Assembly (NCBI GenBank): GCA_045533555.1
Contig: JAZSHZ010000241.1
Location: forward strand, 1 to 32,669
Origin: SIG480 sp045533555
Lineage (GTDB): Bacteria; Bacillota; Clostridia; Oscillospirales; JAAYXM01
Length of the DNA: 32,669 bases
Direction: 5' to 3'
Shown here: one piece after another, positions 24,952 to 31,210 of the stretch
How positions within the stretch are numbered: the first letter of the stretch is position 1
Layout: each line of letters begins with the position of its first letter
Position numbers and translations under genes: made by a program
The notes under the pieces: generated by a model
What the model was told of the DNA's origin: nothing
Seen by the model: only the letters and a program-made list of their open reading frames with translations
Databases searched by the model: none

Positions 24952-25168
24952 AATAAAAATACTATCTCACGGTTCCACCCTGATTACAGGAAAACCTGTC
25001 ACTCTTTTCAAGCTATAACGGGCTTTCCCGTTCGACTTTTTTGCGAATGCAATTCGCCGACTGCTCCAAGGTGGTAATGCCGGAATGCTATATAATCAAA
25101 CTTTCAGCATATGTCTGATCTCTCTGCAAAAGCACAGCCGACACCGTGTCCTTTTCAACGCCATTTTT
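24905..25168 (-). promoter_or_regulatory. T-box riboswitch controlling thrS
   Basis: This leader binds uncharged tRNA-Thr and then prevents termination. The conserved T-box, AGGGTGGAACCGTGAG, is at about 24965-24981 (minus strand). Its UGGA bulge would pair with a UCCA-3' acceptor end, which fits a tRNA-Thr with a U discriminator. A Thr specifier candidate ACC (25073-25075, followed by A) lies in the 3' side of the long stem I region, just upstream of a GGAGCAG segment. Termination hairpin at 24917-24950. The exact 5' end is estimated from the promoter. Confidence 0.9.
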
Positions 25169-25171
25169 GTT

Positions 25172-25200
25172 ATAATAACATAAACTTCAAACGATGTCAA
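25172..25200 (-). promoter_or_regulatory. thrS promoter
   Basis: Minus strand: consensus TTGACA (25195-25200), 17-bp spacer, extended -10 TGT-TATTAT (25172-25177). It is back to back with the promoter of the AlkD-like gene; the two -35 boxes are 12 bp apart. Confidence 0.82.
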
Positions 25201-25212
25201 CCTTTACTTTAT

Positions 25213-25241
25213 TTGCTTTTTCCCGATTTCCGTACTATAAT
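25213..25241 (+). promoter_or_regulatory. Promoter of the AlkD-like gene
   Basis: TTGCTT (25213-25218), 17-bp spacer, consensus TATAAT (25236-25241). The ATG at 25260 is only 18 nt beyond the -10, so the leader is very short. Confidence 0.65.
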
Positions 25242-25259
25242 TTACGCAGGGTGATTTAT

Positions 25260-25946
25260 ATGACGGATATACAAAAAGCTTTATTTGAAATGCAGGATAT
25301 GAAATACCGCGACTTTCACGCGCGCCTTATGCCGACTGTCTCAAAAGAGTTGATAATCGGTGTGAGGACTCCCGCTCTCCGCAAATTCGCCGCTGACTTT
25401 GCAAAGTCGGAAGATGCAGAGGTTTTCCTCTCTGCCCTGCCGCACAAATACTATGAAGAAAATAATCTCCATGCTTTTATGCTCGAAAAAATAAGCGATT
25501 TTGAAAAGCTGATTTCGGCGCTTGATGAATTCCTTCCATATGTTGATAACTGGGCGACCTGCGATATGATGTCTCCAAAGCTTTTTTCAAAAAAACGCGG
25601 GATTCTTCTTCCCCACATCCACAGCTGGCTTACCTCGGAGCATTTATATGCAACACGCTTCGGAATAGTCTCTCTTATGAAGCACTTTCTCGATGAGGAT
25701 TTTTCGCCCGAATATCTTTCGCTTGTCGCCAATGTCCCCACCGATGAATATTATCTCAGCACGGCGGTTGCTTGGTTTTTCGCAACTGCGCTCACGAAGC
25801 AATGGGATGCCGCACTTCCTTATATAACAGAAAGCCGCCTCGGTATCGCAACGCATAACCGTGCAATACAAAAGGCGACTGAGAGCTTTCGCATTGATAA
25901 ATCCCGAAAAGAGCTTCTGAGAAAATATAAAATCACGGTCTTTTGA
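25260..25946 (+). CDS. AlkD-like DNA alkylation repair protein
   Basis: 228 residues of the HEAT-like-repeat AlkD/AlkC glycosylase family, which removes alkylated bases from DNA without base flipping. Family features visible: the early IIGVRTPALRKFAADF segment, YVDNWATCDMMSPK in the middle (Trp and Asp typical of the active face), and helical repeats to the end with the VAWFFATALTKQWD segment. The ATG at 25260, with AGGGTGA about 6 nt upstream, is preferred over 25194, which lies upstream of the -10 and would not be in the mRNA. The 3' end overlaps the convergent GNAT gene by 14 nt. Confidence 0.88.
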   Translation: MTDIQKALFEMQDMKYRDFHARLMPTVSKELIIGVRTPALRKFAADFAKSEDAEVFLSALPHKYYEENNLHAFMLEKISDFEKLISALDEFLPYVDNWATCDMMSPKLFSKKRGILLPHIHSWLTSEHLYATRFGIVSLMKHFLDEDFSPEYLSLVANVPTDEYYLSTAVAWFFATALTKQWDAALPYITESRLGIATHNRAIQKATESFRIDKSRKELLRKYKITVF

Positions 25947-26457
25947 CGAAATAGACCGTATCCACTCCGGGAGCGCGGTCATCTTTTATTCTCAGATGCT
26001 CCGAGAATCCGAATTTATCAAGAATCTTTATGTGGGCAAAGTTCGTTCCCCACGTTCTTGTGAAGATATTTGCCGACTTATATTCTTCAAAAAGCAAAGT
26101 ATACATCTGCTTTGTTATTCCTCTTCCGCGGCATTCGGGCTTTGCAAGAAGCGTCGAAATATAAATATTCGGAAGCTCCTTCTCCGATATTCTGCTGTTT
26201 TTGAGGTTTTCAAGATATGTCACGAATGCGAGAAGCTTTCCGTCTTCAACGGCGCAGACGATCTTCTCCCCCTTCATTCCCTCAAAATATTTCATAATGC
26301 TTCCGCCTGCGGCATTATCACCCGACAAATCGGATTGAGTTATCGACGTTCTTTGCGAAAGCGGAGGAAAGAAATCGCGATCTCCCGCAACGAGCATTTC
26401 AATAATCTCTTCGTGATACTCCGGGATATCGGAAACATTTTTAATATAAATTTCCAT
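25933..26457 (-). CDS. GNAT-family N-acetyltransferase
   Basis: 174 residues, cytosolic. The acetyl-CoA binding motif A appears as ISTLLAKPECRGRGITKQMY (R/Q-x-x-G-x-G/A type), followed by the beta5/alpha4 part TNFAHIKILDKFGF. The N-terminal ~60 residues have no clear substrate-specific signature, so the acceptor (amino acid, protein or drug) is unknown. GGAAG lies 7 nt before the ATG. Upstream there is room only for the tRNA-Arg terminator, and no separate promoter is visible, so expression may rely on read-through from the tRNA. The last 14 nt overlap the AlkD-like gene on the opposite strand. Confidence 0.85.
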   Translation of the reverse strand: MEIYIKNVSDIPEYHEEIIEMLVAGDRDFFPPLSQRTSITQSDLSGDNAAGGSIMKYFEGMKGEKIVCAVEDGKLLAFVTYLENLKNSRISEKELPNIYISTLLAKPECRGRGITKQMYTLLFEEYKSANIFTRTWGTNFAHIKILDKFGFSEHLRIKDDRAPGVDTVYFVKRP

Positions 26458-26480
26458 AACGACACTTCCTTTTTGATAAT

Positions 26481-26515
26481 AAAAAAGCCGTCCTTCCCTG
26501 ATCAGGAGAAGGACG
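26481..26515 (-). terminator. Terminator downstream of tRNA-Arg
   Basis: CGTCCTTC (26489-26496) pairs with GAAGGACG (26508-26515), with an inner CTGATCAG palindrome. The A-run at 26481-26486 is a T-run on the minus strand. Confidence 0.85.
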
Positions 26516-26517
26516 AC

Positions 26518-26594
26518 TGGCGCGCTGTGGAGAATTCGAATCCCCGACCTTCTGGTCCGTAGCCAGACGCTCTATCCAGCTGAGCTAACAGCGC
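26518..26594 (-). tRNA. tRNA-Arg(ACG)
   Basis: Full cloverleaf on the minus strand: acceptor GCGCTGT/ACAGCGC, D arm AGCTCAGCTGGATAGAGCG, anticodon stem TCTGG/CCAGA with loop CTACGGA (anticodon ACG, read as ICG for CGN codons), T loop TTCGAAT, discriminator G and an encoded CCA. 77 nt including CCA. Confidence 0.96.
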
Positions 26595-26617
26595 ATATCG
26601 CTCTAAACAGCTTAAAC

Positions 26618-26647
26618 ATAATAACATATACAGCAACCAAAAGTCAA
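26618..26647 (-). promoter_or_regulatory. tRNA-Arg promoter
   Basis: Minus strand: TTGACT (26642-26647), 18-bp spacer, extended -10 TGT-TATTAT (26618-26623), 23 nt before the mature 5' end. Confidence 0.75.
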
Positions 26648-26710
26648 GCCTTTTTTTCAAAATTTTACAAAAATTTTTTTCACCTTTTTTTCGCAATATG
26701 TGTTATACTA

Positions 26711-26748
26711 TATAATAGGTATGTAGACGGCGGAGAAATTTCCCCGCC
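26711..26748 (+). promoter_or_regulatory. Possible promoter and leader palindrome before the lipoprotein gene
   Basis: TATAAT at 26711-26716 with no good -35 (TTTTCG at the 17-bp position). Just downstream, at 26729-26748, is a 20-nt near-palindrome, GGCGG-A-GAAATTTC-C-CCGCC, in the expected 5' leader. It could be an operator or a leader hairpin. It is not followed by a T-run, so it is not a typical terminator. Confidence 0.4.
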
Positions 26749-26780
26749 TTTAACCTTACAGGATTGATTGGAGGCTGTCG

Positions 26781-27086
26781 ATGACATTGCCTGCACTTTT
26801 GAGAATTTTGCCGGTGCTGTTTTTTATGCAGTTCGTAGGCTTCTTCTTCGGCATAAAGCTAATTGTCAGTGTCGTCCCGACTATCAATCCCGCCGCCATG
26901 CCCTTGCAAAACGGATTCATTTCCATTTCAATCACTTACCTTTCACTTTTATTATGCCCGTTTTTCCGTTTTATTTCGCGGAAGTTTGTGGTAAAAAAAC
27001 AAGGAGTTTATGACAATGAAAAAATTTATGACACTCATCCTCGCACTTATGATTGCACTTTCGCTTTCCGCGTGCCTTCCGAATGA
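26781..27086 (+). CDS. Possible small membrane protein (uncertain)
   Basis: 101-codon frame whose first ~70 residues are hydrophobic, with two predicted membrane segments (LPVLFFMQFVGFFFGIKLIV and ISITYLSLLLCPFF) and a basic end (RKFVVKK). GGAGG lies 6 nt before the ATG, which is the best argument for translation. Against it: the last ~25 codons overlap the following lipoprotein gene in another frame and look non-coding, and I recognise no family. It may be a genuine overlapping gene, a decayed gene or a leader frame. Confidence 0.3.
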   Translation: MTLPALLRILPVLFFMQFVGFFFGIKLIVSVVPTINPAAMPLQNGFISISITYLSLLLCPFFRFISRKFVVKKQGVYDNEKIYDTHPRTYDCTFAFRVPSE

Positions 27087-27597
27087 CTACAGCAATGTCA
27101 ACGACACGCCGGACGAGAATCTTCCCGCCCCCGCGACAAAAGAGGAGCTCTATTCTCTCTATGACGCGGTCGAGCGAGATATGACGAAGGCGCAGATCGA
27201 CGAGGCGCTCGGCGAGCCGACACCGATGCTCGATGACTATGGTGATATCAAATATTATAATTATTATAATGAAACAAAATCTGCAGGAGTATCCGTTATT
27301 TACGATTTTGATGAGATAGTCGAGACGAAGATGCTCTTCTTCAACACCAAGTCAAACCTCGTTCCCTTCTCCGGTCGCTTCGACGAAGCATTGGTCCCCG
27401 CAGTCAAAACAAATATGACCGTTGAGGATGCAATCAAGGTTATGAATTCTACTCCGCTTGAGCTCTCCTGCACATACAAGACAGACGGCCCGCTCAGCAT
27501 GGCAAAGATATATTGCTGGTATAATGAGGACACAACTAATTTTATGCTCCACACGGAAAACGGAACCGTCAACAACGTCGCACTTTATAAAAACTGA
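27016..27597 (+). CDS. Small lipoprotein with two BamE/SmpA-like repeats
   Basis: 193 residues, extracellular and lipid-anchored: basic n-region, hydrophobic core and lipobox LSAC (Cys ~20). After an acidic linker there are two similar units. The first is MTKAQIDEALGEPTPM...IKYYNYYN...VIYDFDE; the second is MTVEDAIKVMNSTPLEL...KIYCWYN...FMLHTENGTVNNVALY. Each is a helix with a pattern like M-[ST]-x-x-x-[IA], followed by strands, as in the BamE/SmpA/BLIP fold. That fold match is by pattern only. The ATG at 27016 has AAGGAG 9 nt upstream; an ATG at 27010 is too close to it. The role is unknown, possibly binding another surface protein. Confidence 0.8.
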   Translation: MKKFMTLILALMIALSLSACLPNDYSNVNDTPDENLPAPATKEELYSLYDAVERDMTKAQIDEALGEPTPMLDDYGDIKYYNYYNETKSAGVSVIYDFDEIVETKMLFFNTKSNLVPFSGRFDEALVPAVKTNMTVEDAIKVMNSTPLELSCTYKTDGPLSMAKIYCWYNEDTTNFMLHTENGTVNNVALYKN

Positions 27598-27603
27598 TTT
27601 TTC

Positions 27604-27632
27604 TTGACGTGATAAGTTTTTTTATGTATACT
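27604..27632 (+). promoter_or_regulatory. Promoter of the nfeD-SPFH-mscL operon
   Basis: TTGACG (27604-27609), 17-bp spacer, TATACT (27627-27632), 20 nt before the nfeD ATG. It starts 6 nt after the lipoprotein stop, with no terminator between. Confidence 0.78.
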
Positions 27633-27652
27633 GAAACCAAGGAGGAATGCAT

Positions 27653-28084
27653 ATGACAGCTGTTTATTTATGGCTCGGTGCAATGGTGCTTTTCGGCATA
27701 ATCGAGGCGGTCACTGCAGGGATAGTTTCAATCTGGTTCTGCATCGGCTCGCTCATCGCGCTTATTTCCGCGGCGCTTGATGCATCGCTCACGATTCAGA
27801 TAATCGTTTTTCTTGTTGCAAGCGCGCTTTCACTTATCATCACGCGCCCGCTTATCAAGAAAAAAATTCTTCTCCGGCCGACTGCGACAAACGCCGATGC
27901 GCTCATCGGTGAGCGTGGAATCGTCATTGAGGATATAGACAACCTCGAAAACATCGGAGGTGTCAAAATCCTCGGCAAGGTCTGGAGTGCAAGAAGCGCT
28001 GACGGCGCAAGGATCGCAAAGGATTCGGTCGTCACCGTTTTGCAAATCGAGGGAGTTAAGCTCATTGTCGAGCTTTCCGAATAA
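27653..28084 (+). CDS. NfeD-family membrane protein (short form)
   Basis: 143 residues. Two or three N-terminal membrane segments (VYLWLGAMVLFGIIEAV, IVSIWFCIGSLIALISAAL, IIVFLVASALSLIIT) precede a soluble OB-fold NfeD domain (NADALIGERGIVIEDIDNLENIGGVKILGKVWSAR). NfeD proteins partner SPFH/stomatin proteins in membrane microdomains; the SPFH gene follows 26 nt later, the classical pairing. It is the short form without the ClpP-like protease domain. The ATG at 27653 is 7 nt after GGAGG; an ATG at 27647 is too close. Its role in membrane organisation or quality control is inferred from the family. Confidence 0.92.
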   Translation: MTAVYLWLGAMVLFGIIEAVTAGIVSIWFCIGSLIALISAALDASLTIQIIVFLVASALSLIITRPLIKKKILLRPTATNADALIGERGIVIEDIDNLENIGGVKILGKVWSARSADGARIAKDSVVTVLQIEGVKLIVELSE

Positions 28085-28110
28085 ACCAAATCAAAGAAAG
28101 GAAGATTTTC

Positions 28111-29025
28111 ATGCCGGTAATCATTATTCTTATTGCGTTGATTCTCATCATCATTGTCTCAAACATCGTCGTTGTTCATCAGGCTTCTGCAAGAATTGTT
28201 GAGAGGCTCGGTGCATACCGCGCGACATGGGGTGTCGGTCTTCATCTGAAGCTTCCCTTCATCGAGCGCGTACGCCGCCCGCTTTCGCTCAAGGAGCAGG
28301 TCGTCGATTTCCCGCCGCAGCCCGTTATCACGAAAGATAACGTCACGATGCAGATAGACACGGTCGTCTACTTCCAGATAACCGATCCGAAGCTCTATAC
28401 CTACGGTGTCGAGCATCCGATTGCGGCTATCGAAAACCTCACCGCGACGACGCTGCGTAACATCATCGGTGACCTCGAGCTTGACCAGACTCTCACTTCG
28501 CGCGATATCATCAACACGAAGATGAGAACCATTCTTGACGAAGCAACTGATGCATGGGGCATCAAGGTCAACCGCGTTGAGCTCAAGAACATCATTCCGC
28601 CGCGCGAAATTCAAGATGCGATGGAGAAGCAGATGAAAGCAGAGCGTGAGCGCCGCCAGGCTATCCTCAAGGCAGAAGGAGTTAAGCAGTCTCAGATTCT
28701 TGAGGCGGAAGGTGAAAAGCAGGCGCGCATTCTTCGCGCGGATGCAGAGAAGCAATCAAAAATTCTCGATGCTGAAGGCGAAAAACAGAAGCAGATTCTC
28801 GAAGCCGAAGGTCAGGCAGAAGCTATTCTCAAAACGCAGGAGGCTCTTGCAAAGTCCATTCAGCTCATAAACGAAGCAAACCCGGGCGATGCCGTCATCA
28901 AGCTCAAAGCGCTTGAAGCATTCCAGACAATCGCAAACGGTCAGGCAACAAAGCTCATTATCCCGTCAGATATCCAGGGTCTTGCAGGTCTTGCAAGCTC
29001 ACTCAAGGAATCAATCAAAGAATAA
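28111..29025 (+). CDS. SPFH/band 7 stomatin-like protein
   Basis: 304 residues. An N-terminal membrane helix (VIIILIALILIIIVSNIVVV) is followed by the band 7/PHB domain (~25-180; ERLGAYRATWGVGLHLKLPF, VTMQIDTVVYFQITDP, LRNIIGDLELDQTLTSRD). A long helical coiled coil (~185-250) is built of repeats like KQSQILEAEGEKQARILRAD. The C-terminal part contains ALEAFQTIANGQATKLIIPSD, typical of the QmcA/stomatin subgroup. Such proteins form large oligomers at membrane microdomains and influence protease access and lipid organisation. Its pairing with nfeD and mscL suggests a membrane-stress module. Confidence 0.94.
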   Translation: MPVIIILIALILIIIVSNIVVVHQASARIVERLGAYRATWGVGLHLKLPFIERVRRPLSLKEQVVDFPPQPVITKDNVTMQIDTVVYFQITDPKLYTYGVEHPIAAIENLTATTLRNIIGDLELDQTLTSRDIINTKMRTILDEATDAWGIKVNRVELKNIIPPREIQDAMEKQMKAERERRQAILKAEGVKQSQILEAEGEKQARILRADAEKQSKILDAEGEKQKQILEAEGQAEAILKTQEALAKSIQLINEANPGDAVIKLKALEAFQTIANGQATKLIIPSDIQGLAGLASSLKESIKE

Positions 29026-29054
29026 AAAACATCAGAACAGGTGGGTATTAAAAA

Positions 29055-29489
29055 ATGAAAAAGTTTTTTGGGGAATTTAAAGAGTTTATTTCAAAGGGCA
29101 ACGTAATCGATATGGCAGTCGGTGTCGTTATAGGCGGTGCATTCAAGGCTATTATCGATTCACTCGTCAAAGACATCATTATGCCGGTCATCGGTTGGCT
29201 ACTCGGCGGACTTGATTTTTCAAAGTTCGTTATAACGCTTAAAGAGGCTGTTCTCAATGCTGACGGAACCGTTGCAACAGAAGCTGTCACAATCAACTAC
29301 GGAATTTTCATCAATTCCATCATCAGCTTCCTCATCATCGGCTTCTGCCTCTTCTGCGTTGTCAAAGCTGTCAACAAGCTTCGCAGACAGAAGGAGGAAG
29401 AGCCCGCTCCCGCTCCCGATCCGGAGCCTTCGGCAGAAGAGAAGCTTCTCTCCGAAATCCGCGATCTCCTCAAGGAAAAGAACAACTAA
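29055..29489 (+). CDS. mscL: Large-conductance mechanosensitive channel
   Basis: 144 residues. MscL is a homopentameric membrane pore that opens on hypo-osmotic shock to release solutes. The N-terminal helix FGEFKEFISKGNVIDMAVGVVIG (TM1 gate, Gly/Ala-rich) and KDIIMPVIGWLLGG are the family signature. The periplasmic-type loop is followed by TM2 (GIFINSIISFLIIGFCLFCVVKAVNKLRR) and a C-terminal helix (EEKLLSEIRDLL) after a Pro-rich linker. It is 29 nt after the SPFH gene with AGGTGG upstream, so it is co-transcribed. Ends at a strong terminator. Confidence 0.97.
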   Translation: MKKFFGEFKEFISKGNVIDMAVGVVIGGAFKAIIDSLVKDIIMPVIGWLLGGLDFSKFVITLKEAVLNADGTVATEAVTINYGIFINSIISFLIIGFCLFCVVKAVNKLRRQKEEEPAPAPDPEPSAEEKLLSEIRDLLKEKNN

Positions 29490-29497
29490 AATCATTT

Positions 29498-29535
29498 CGG
29501 TGCAGGCAAATATTTTGTCTGCACCGCTTTCTTTT
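29498..29535 (+). terminator. Terminator after mscL
   Basis: CGGTGCAG (29498-29505) pairs with CTGCACCG (29519-29526), with an inner GCAAA/TTTGT continuation, then a T-rich run. Confidence 0.85.
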
Positions 29536-29538
29536 ATA

Positions 29539-29567
29539 TTGATTTTGTATTTATCGTGTGCTATACT
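29539..29567 (+). promoter_or_regulatory. Promoter of the folT riboswitch transcript
   Basis: TTGATT (29539-29544), 17-bp spacer, extended -10 TGC-TATACT (29562-29567). Transcription would start a few nt before the aptamer. Confidence 0.75.
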
Positions 29568-29583
29568 GTATTTACCACAAAAA

Positions 29584-29687
29584 GGCAGAGTAGAAAATAT
29601 CGGGTCAAGTGCCGCATGAACGGGGAGTTGTCACGCGGACGAAAGTATGCATTGCATACTGCCGTGATATTTTCGCATCCCGCTGCG
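29584..29687 (+). ncRNA. Tetrahydrofolate (THF-I) riboswitch aptamer
   Basis: The segment matches the THF aptamer in order: GCAGAGTAG (29585-29593), GGGTCAAGTGCCG, TGAACGGGGAGTTGTCACGCGG, an internal stem AGTATGC-ATT-GCATACT, then GCCGTGATATTTTCGCATCCCGC. P1 closes with GCAG (29585-29588) and CTGC (29683-29686), and AAAATATC pairs with GATATTTT. The motif order agrees with the well-known Eubacterium siraeum example. It precedes folT, whose family imports folate, so the context agrees. Confidence 0.92.
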
Positions 29688-29696
29688 AATGACTGT

Positions 29697-29740
29697 CCTC
29701 TTTGTGTTGGTTTTGTTGCTTTAAAATTACACAAAGGAGG
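29697..29740 (+). promoter_or_regulatory. Shine-Dalgarno-sequestering hairpin of the folT riboswitch
   Basis: CCTCTTTGTGT (29697-29707) is complementary, with one bulged G, to ACACAAAGGAGG (29729-29740), which contains the folT ribosome-binding site. Formation would hide GGAGG, giving translational control. There is no T-run, so this is not a terminator. Confidence 0.75.
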
Positions 29741-29749
29741 GCTATTTTT

Positions 29750-30286
29750 ATGCAAAACCGAATATCCTTTACCGACCGCCTCAAATCCTCTGCAGGCGAG
29801 CTGCGACAAACAAAGTCAATAGCATTATGCGGTGCACTTATTGCGCTGTATCTCGTTCTTGACCTTTTCGGCGTCAAGACACTTGACAATCAGGTGTCGC
29901 TCTCATTTCTCGCATTCGCTCTGCTCGGATATTACTTTGGTCCCGTCACTGCGACGCTTGCCGCAATCCCTGCGGACCTTCTCTCGGTCTTCACGCAGGG
30001 GCAGACTCCGTTCTTCGGCTTCACGATTTCGGCAATGCTCACCTGCCTTGTTTTTGCAATTTTCTTTTACAGGCAGGAGGTTAAGCTTTGGAGAATAATT
30101 GCAGCCCGCATCGTCATAAACATAGGTATAAATTCTTTTCTCAATGCGCTTTGGCTCAAGATGATGTTTTCAAAGGGCTATTGGGTATATTTCACCGGAC
30201 ACATCACGAAAAATCTTATGCTTCTCCCATTTGAGATCGTGCTTTTATGGCTCATTCTCAAGGCGATGCAGAAGATCAAGCTTTAA
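29750..30286 (+). CDS. folT: Folate ECF transporter S-component
   Basis: 178 residues, integral membrane. FolT is the substrate-binding subunit of an energy-coupling factor transporter; the ATPases and EcfT are usually encoded elsewhere and shared, and none is in this window. Six predicted helices; the early ALCGALIALYLVLDLFGV, the central FGPVTATLAAIPADLLSVF and the late RIVINIGINSFLNALWLKMM segments fit the family. The THF riboswitch upstream supports folate as substrate. The ATG at 29750 lies 9 nt after GGAGG; the frame extends to 29702 but that would put the start inside the sequestering hairpin. uppP follows after 27 nt and is probably co-transcribed. Confidence 0.93.
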   Translation: MQNRISFTDRLKSSAGELRQTKSIALCGALIALYLVLDLFGVKTLDNQVSLSFLAFALLGYYFGPVTATLAAIPADLLSVFTQGQTPFFGFTISAMLTCLVFAIFFYRQEVKLWRIIAARIVINIGINSFLNALWLKMMFSKGYWVYFTGHITKNLMLLPFEIVLLWLILKAMQKIKL

Positions 30287-30313
30287 TCTTAATATCTTTG
30301 GAGTTGATTTATT

Positions 30314-31150
30314 TTGGTTCTCTTTTTTGAAATGCTCAAAACTGTCATTCTCGGTGTCGTCGAAGGAATTACCGAATGGCTTCCCATCAGTTCAACAGGG
30401 CATCTTATTCTCATAAAGGAATTTCTCGGCGGCCAGAACAGTTTTATCAATAACCCCGAATTCTTCGACCTTTATCTCTATGTCATCCAGCTCGGCGCGA
30501 TTTTAGCGGTTGTGACACTCTATTTTCGAAAGCTCAACCCGTTTGCGCTTTCAAAAAGCCGCGAGGAAAAGCGCGGAACGTGGACAATGTGGTTCAAGGT
30601 CATTGTCGCCTGCCTTCCCGCGGCAATAATCGGTCTTGCGCTCGATTCCTTTATGGAGCAGATCGAAAACTGGCAAGTTGTCTCCGCGATGCTCATCGTC
30701 TATGGATTTGCATTTATCATCGTCGAAAAGCTCAACAAGAAAACGAACGTTTCAACCATTGATGATATGAGCTATAAAACAGCTCTTTTAATCGGTCTTT
30801 TCCAGGTGCTTTCAATTATCCCGGGAACATCCCGCTCGGGCGCAACGATTCTCGGTGCGATGCTCGTCGGTTGCAAGCGCGAGGTTGCGGCAGAGTTTTC
30901 ATTCTTTCTCGCAATCCCCGTTATGGTCGGTGTCAGCATTCTCAAAATAGGCAAATTCATTCTCGAAGGGCTTGTCATGACCGGCACCGAGCTCACAGTT
31001 CTTATCGTTGGTATGGTTGTCGCCTATGTTGTTTCAATGATTTGCATAAAGCTTCTCGTTGACTTCGTCAAGAAGCACGATTTCAAAGTATTCGGAATAT
31101 ATCGCATAATCCTCGGCGCACTCGTCATCGCATATTTCCTTATCGTTTGA
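30314..31150 (+). CDS. uppP: Undecaprenyl-diphosphatase (BacA/UppP)
   Basis: 278 residues, polytopic membrane enzyme that dephosphorylates undecaprenyl diphosphate so the lipid carrier can be reused in wall synthesis; overexpression gives bacitracin resistance in known members. Both active-site motifs are intact: EGITEWLPISSTGH (17-30) and PGTSRSG (170-176). Start: a TTG at 30314 has GGAG 10 nt upstream, whereas the first ATG (30332) is 28 nt away from it, so I favour TTG; this adds six residues and stays open to question. It lies downstream of folT and ends at a bidirectional terminator. Confidence 0.95.
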   Translation: MVLFFEMLKTVILGVVEGITEWLPISSTGHLILIKEFLGGQNSFINNPEFFDLYLYVIQLGAILAVVTLYFRKLNPFALSKSREEKRGTWTMWFKVIVACLPAAIIGLALDSFMEQIENWQVVSAMLIVYGFAFIIVEKLNKKTNVSTIDDMSYKTALLIGLFQVLSIIPGTSRSGATILGAMLVGCKREVAAEFSFFLAIPVMVGVSILKIGKFILEGLVMTGTELTVLIVGMVVAYVVSMICIKLLVDFVKKHDFKVFGIYRIILGALVIAYFLIV

Positions 31151-31163
31151 TTTCTGTATAATA

Positions 31164-31200
31164 AAAAATGCTTTGCGGAATATCCGCAAAGCATTTTTAT
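31164..31200. terminator. Bidirectional terminator, uppP / lysC
   Basis: AAAAATGCTTTGCGGA (31164-31179), ATA loop, TCCGCAAAGCATTTTT (31183-31198). The perfect 16-bp stem has A- and T-runs on both sides and lies between convergent genes. Confidence 0.93.
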
Positions 31201-31210
31201 TTTCTATTTT

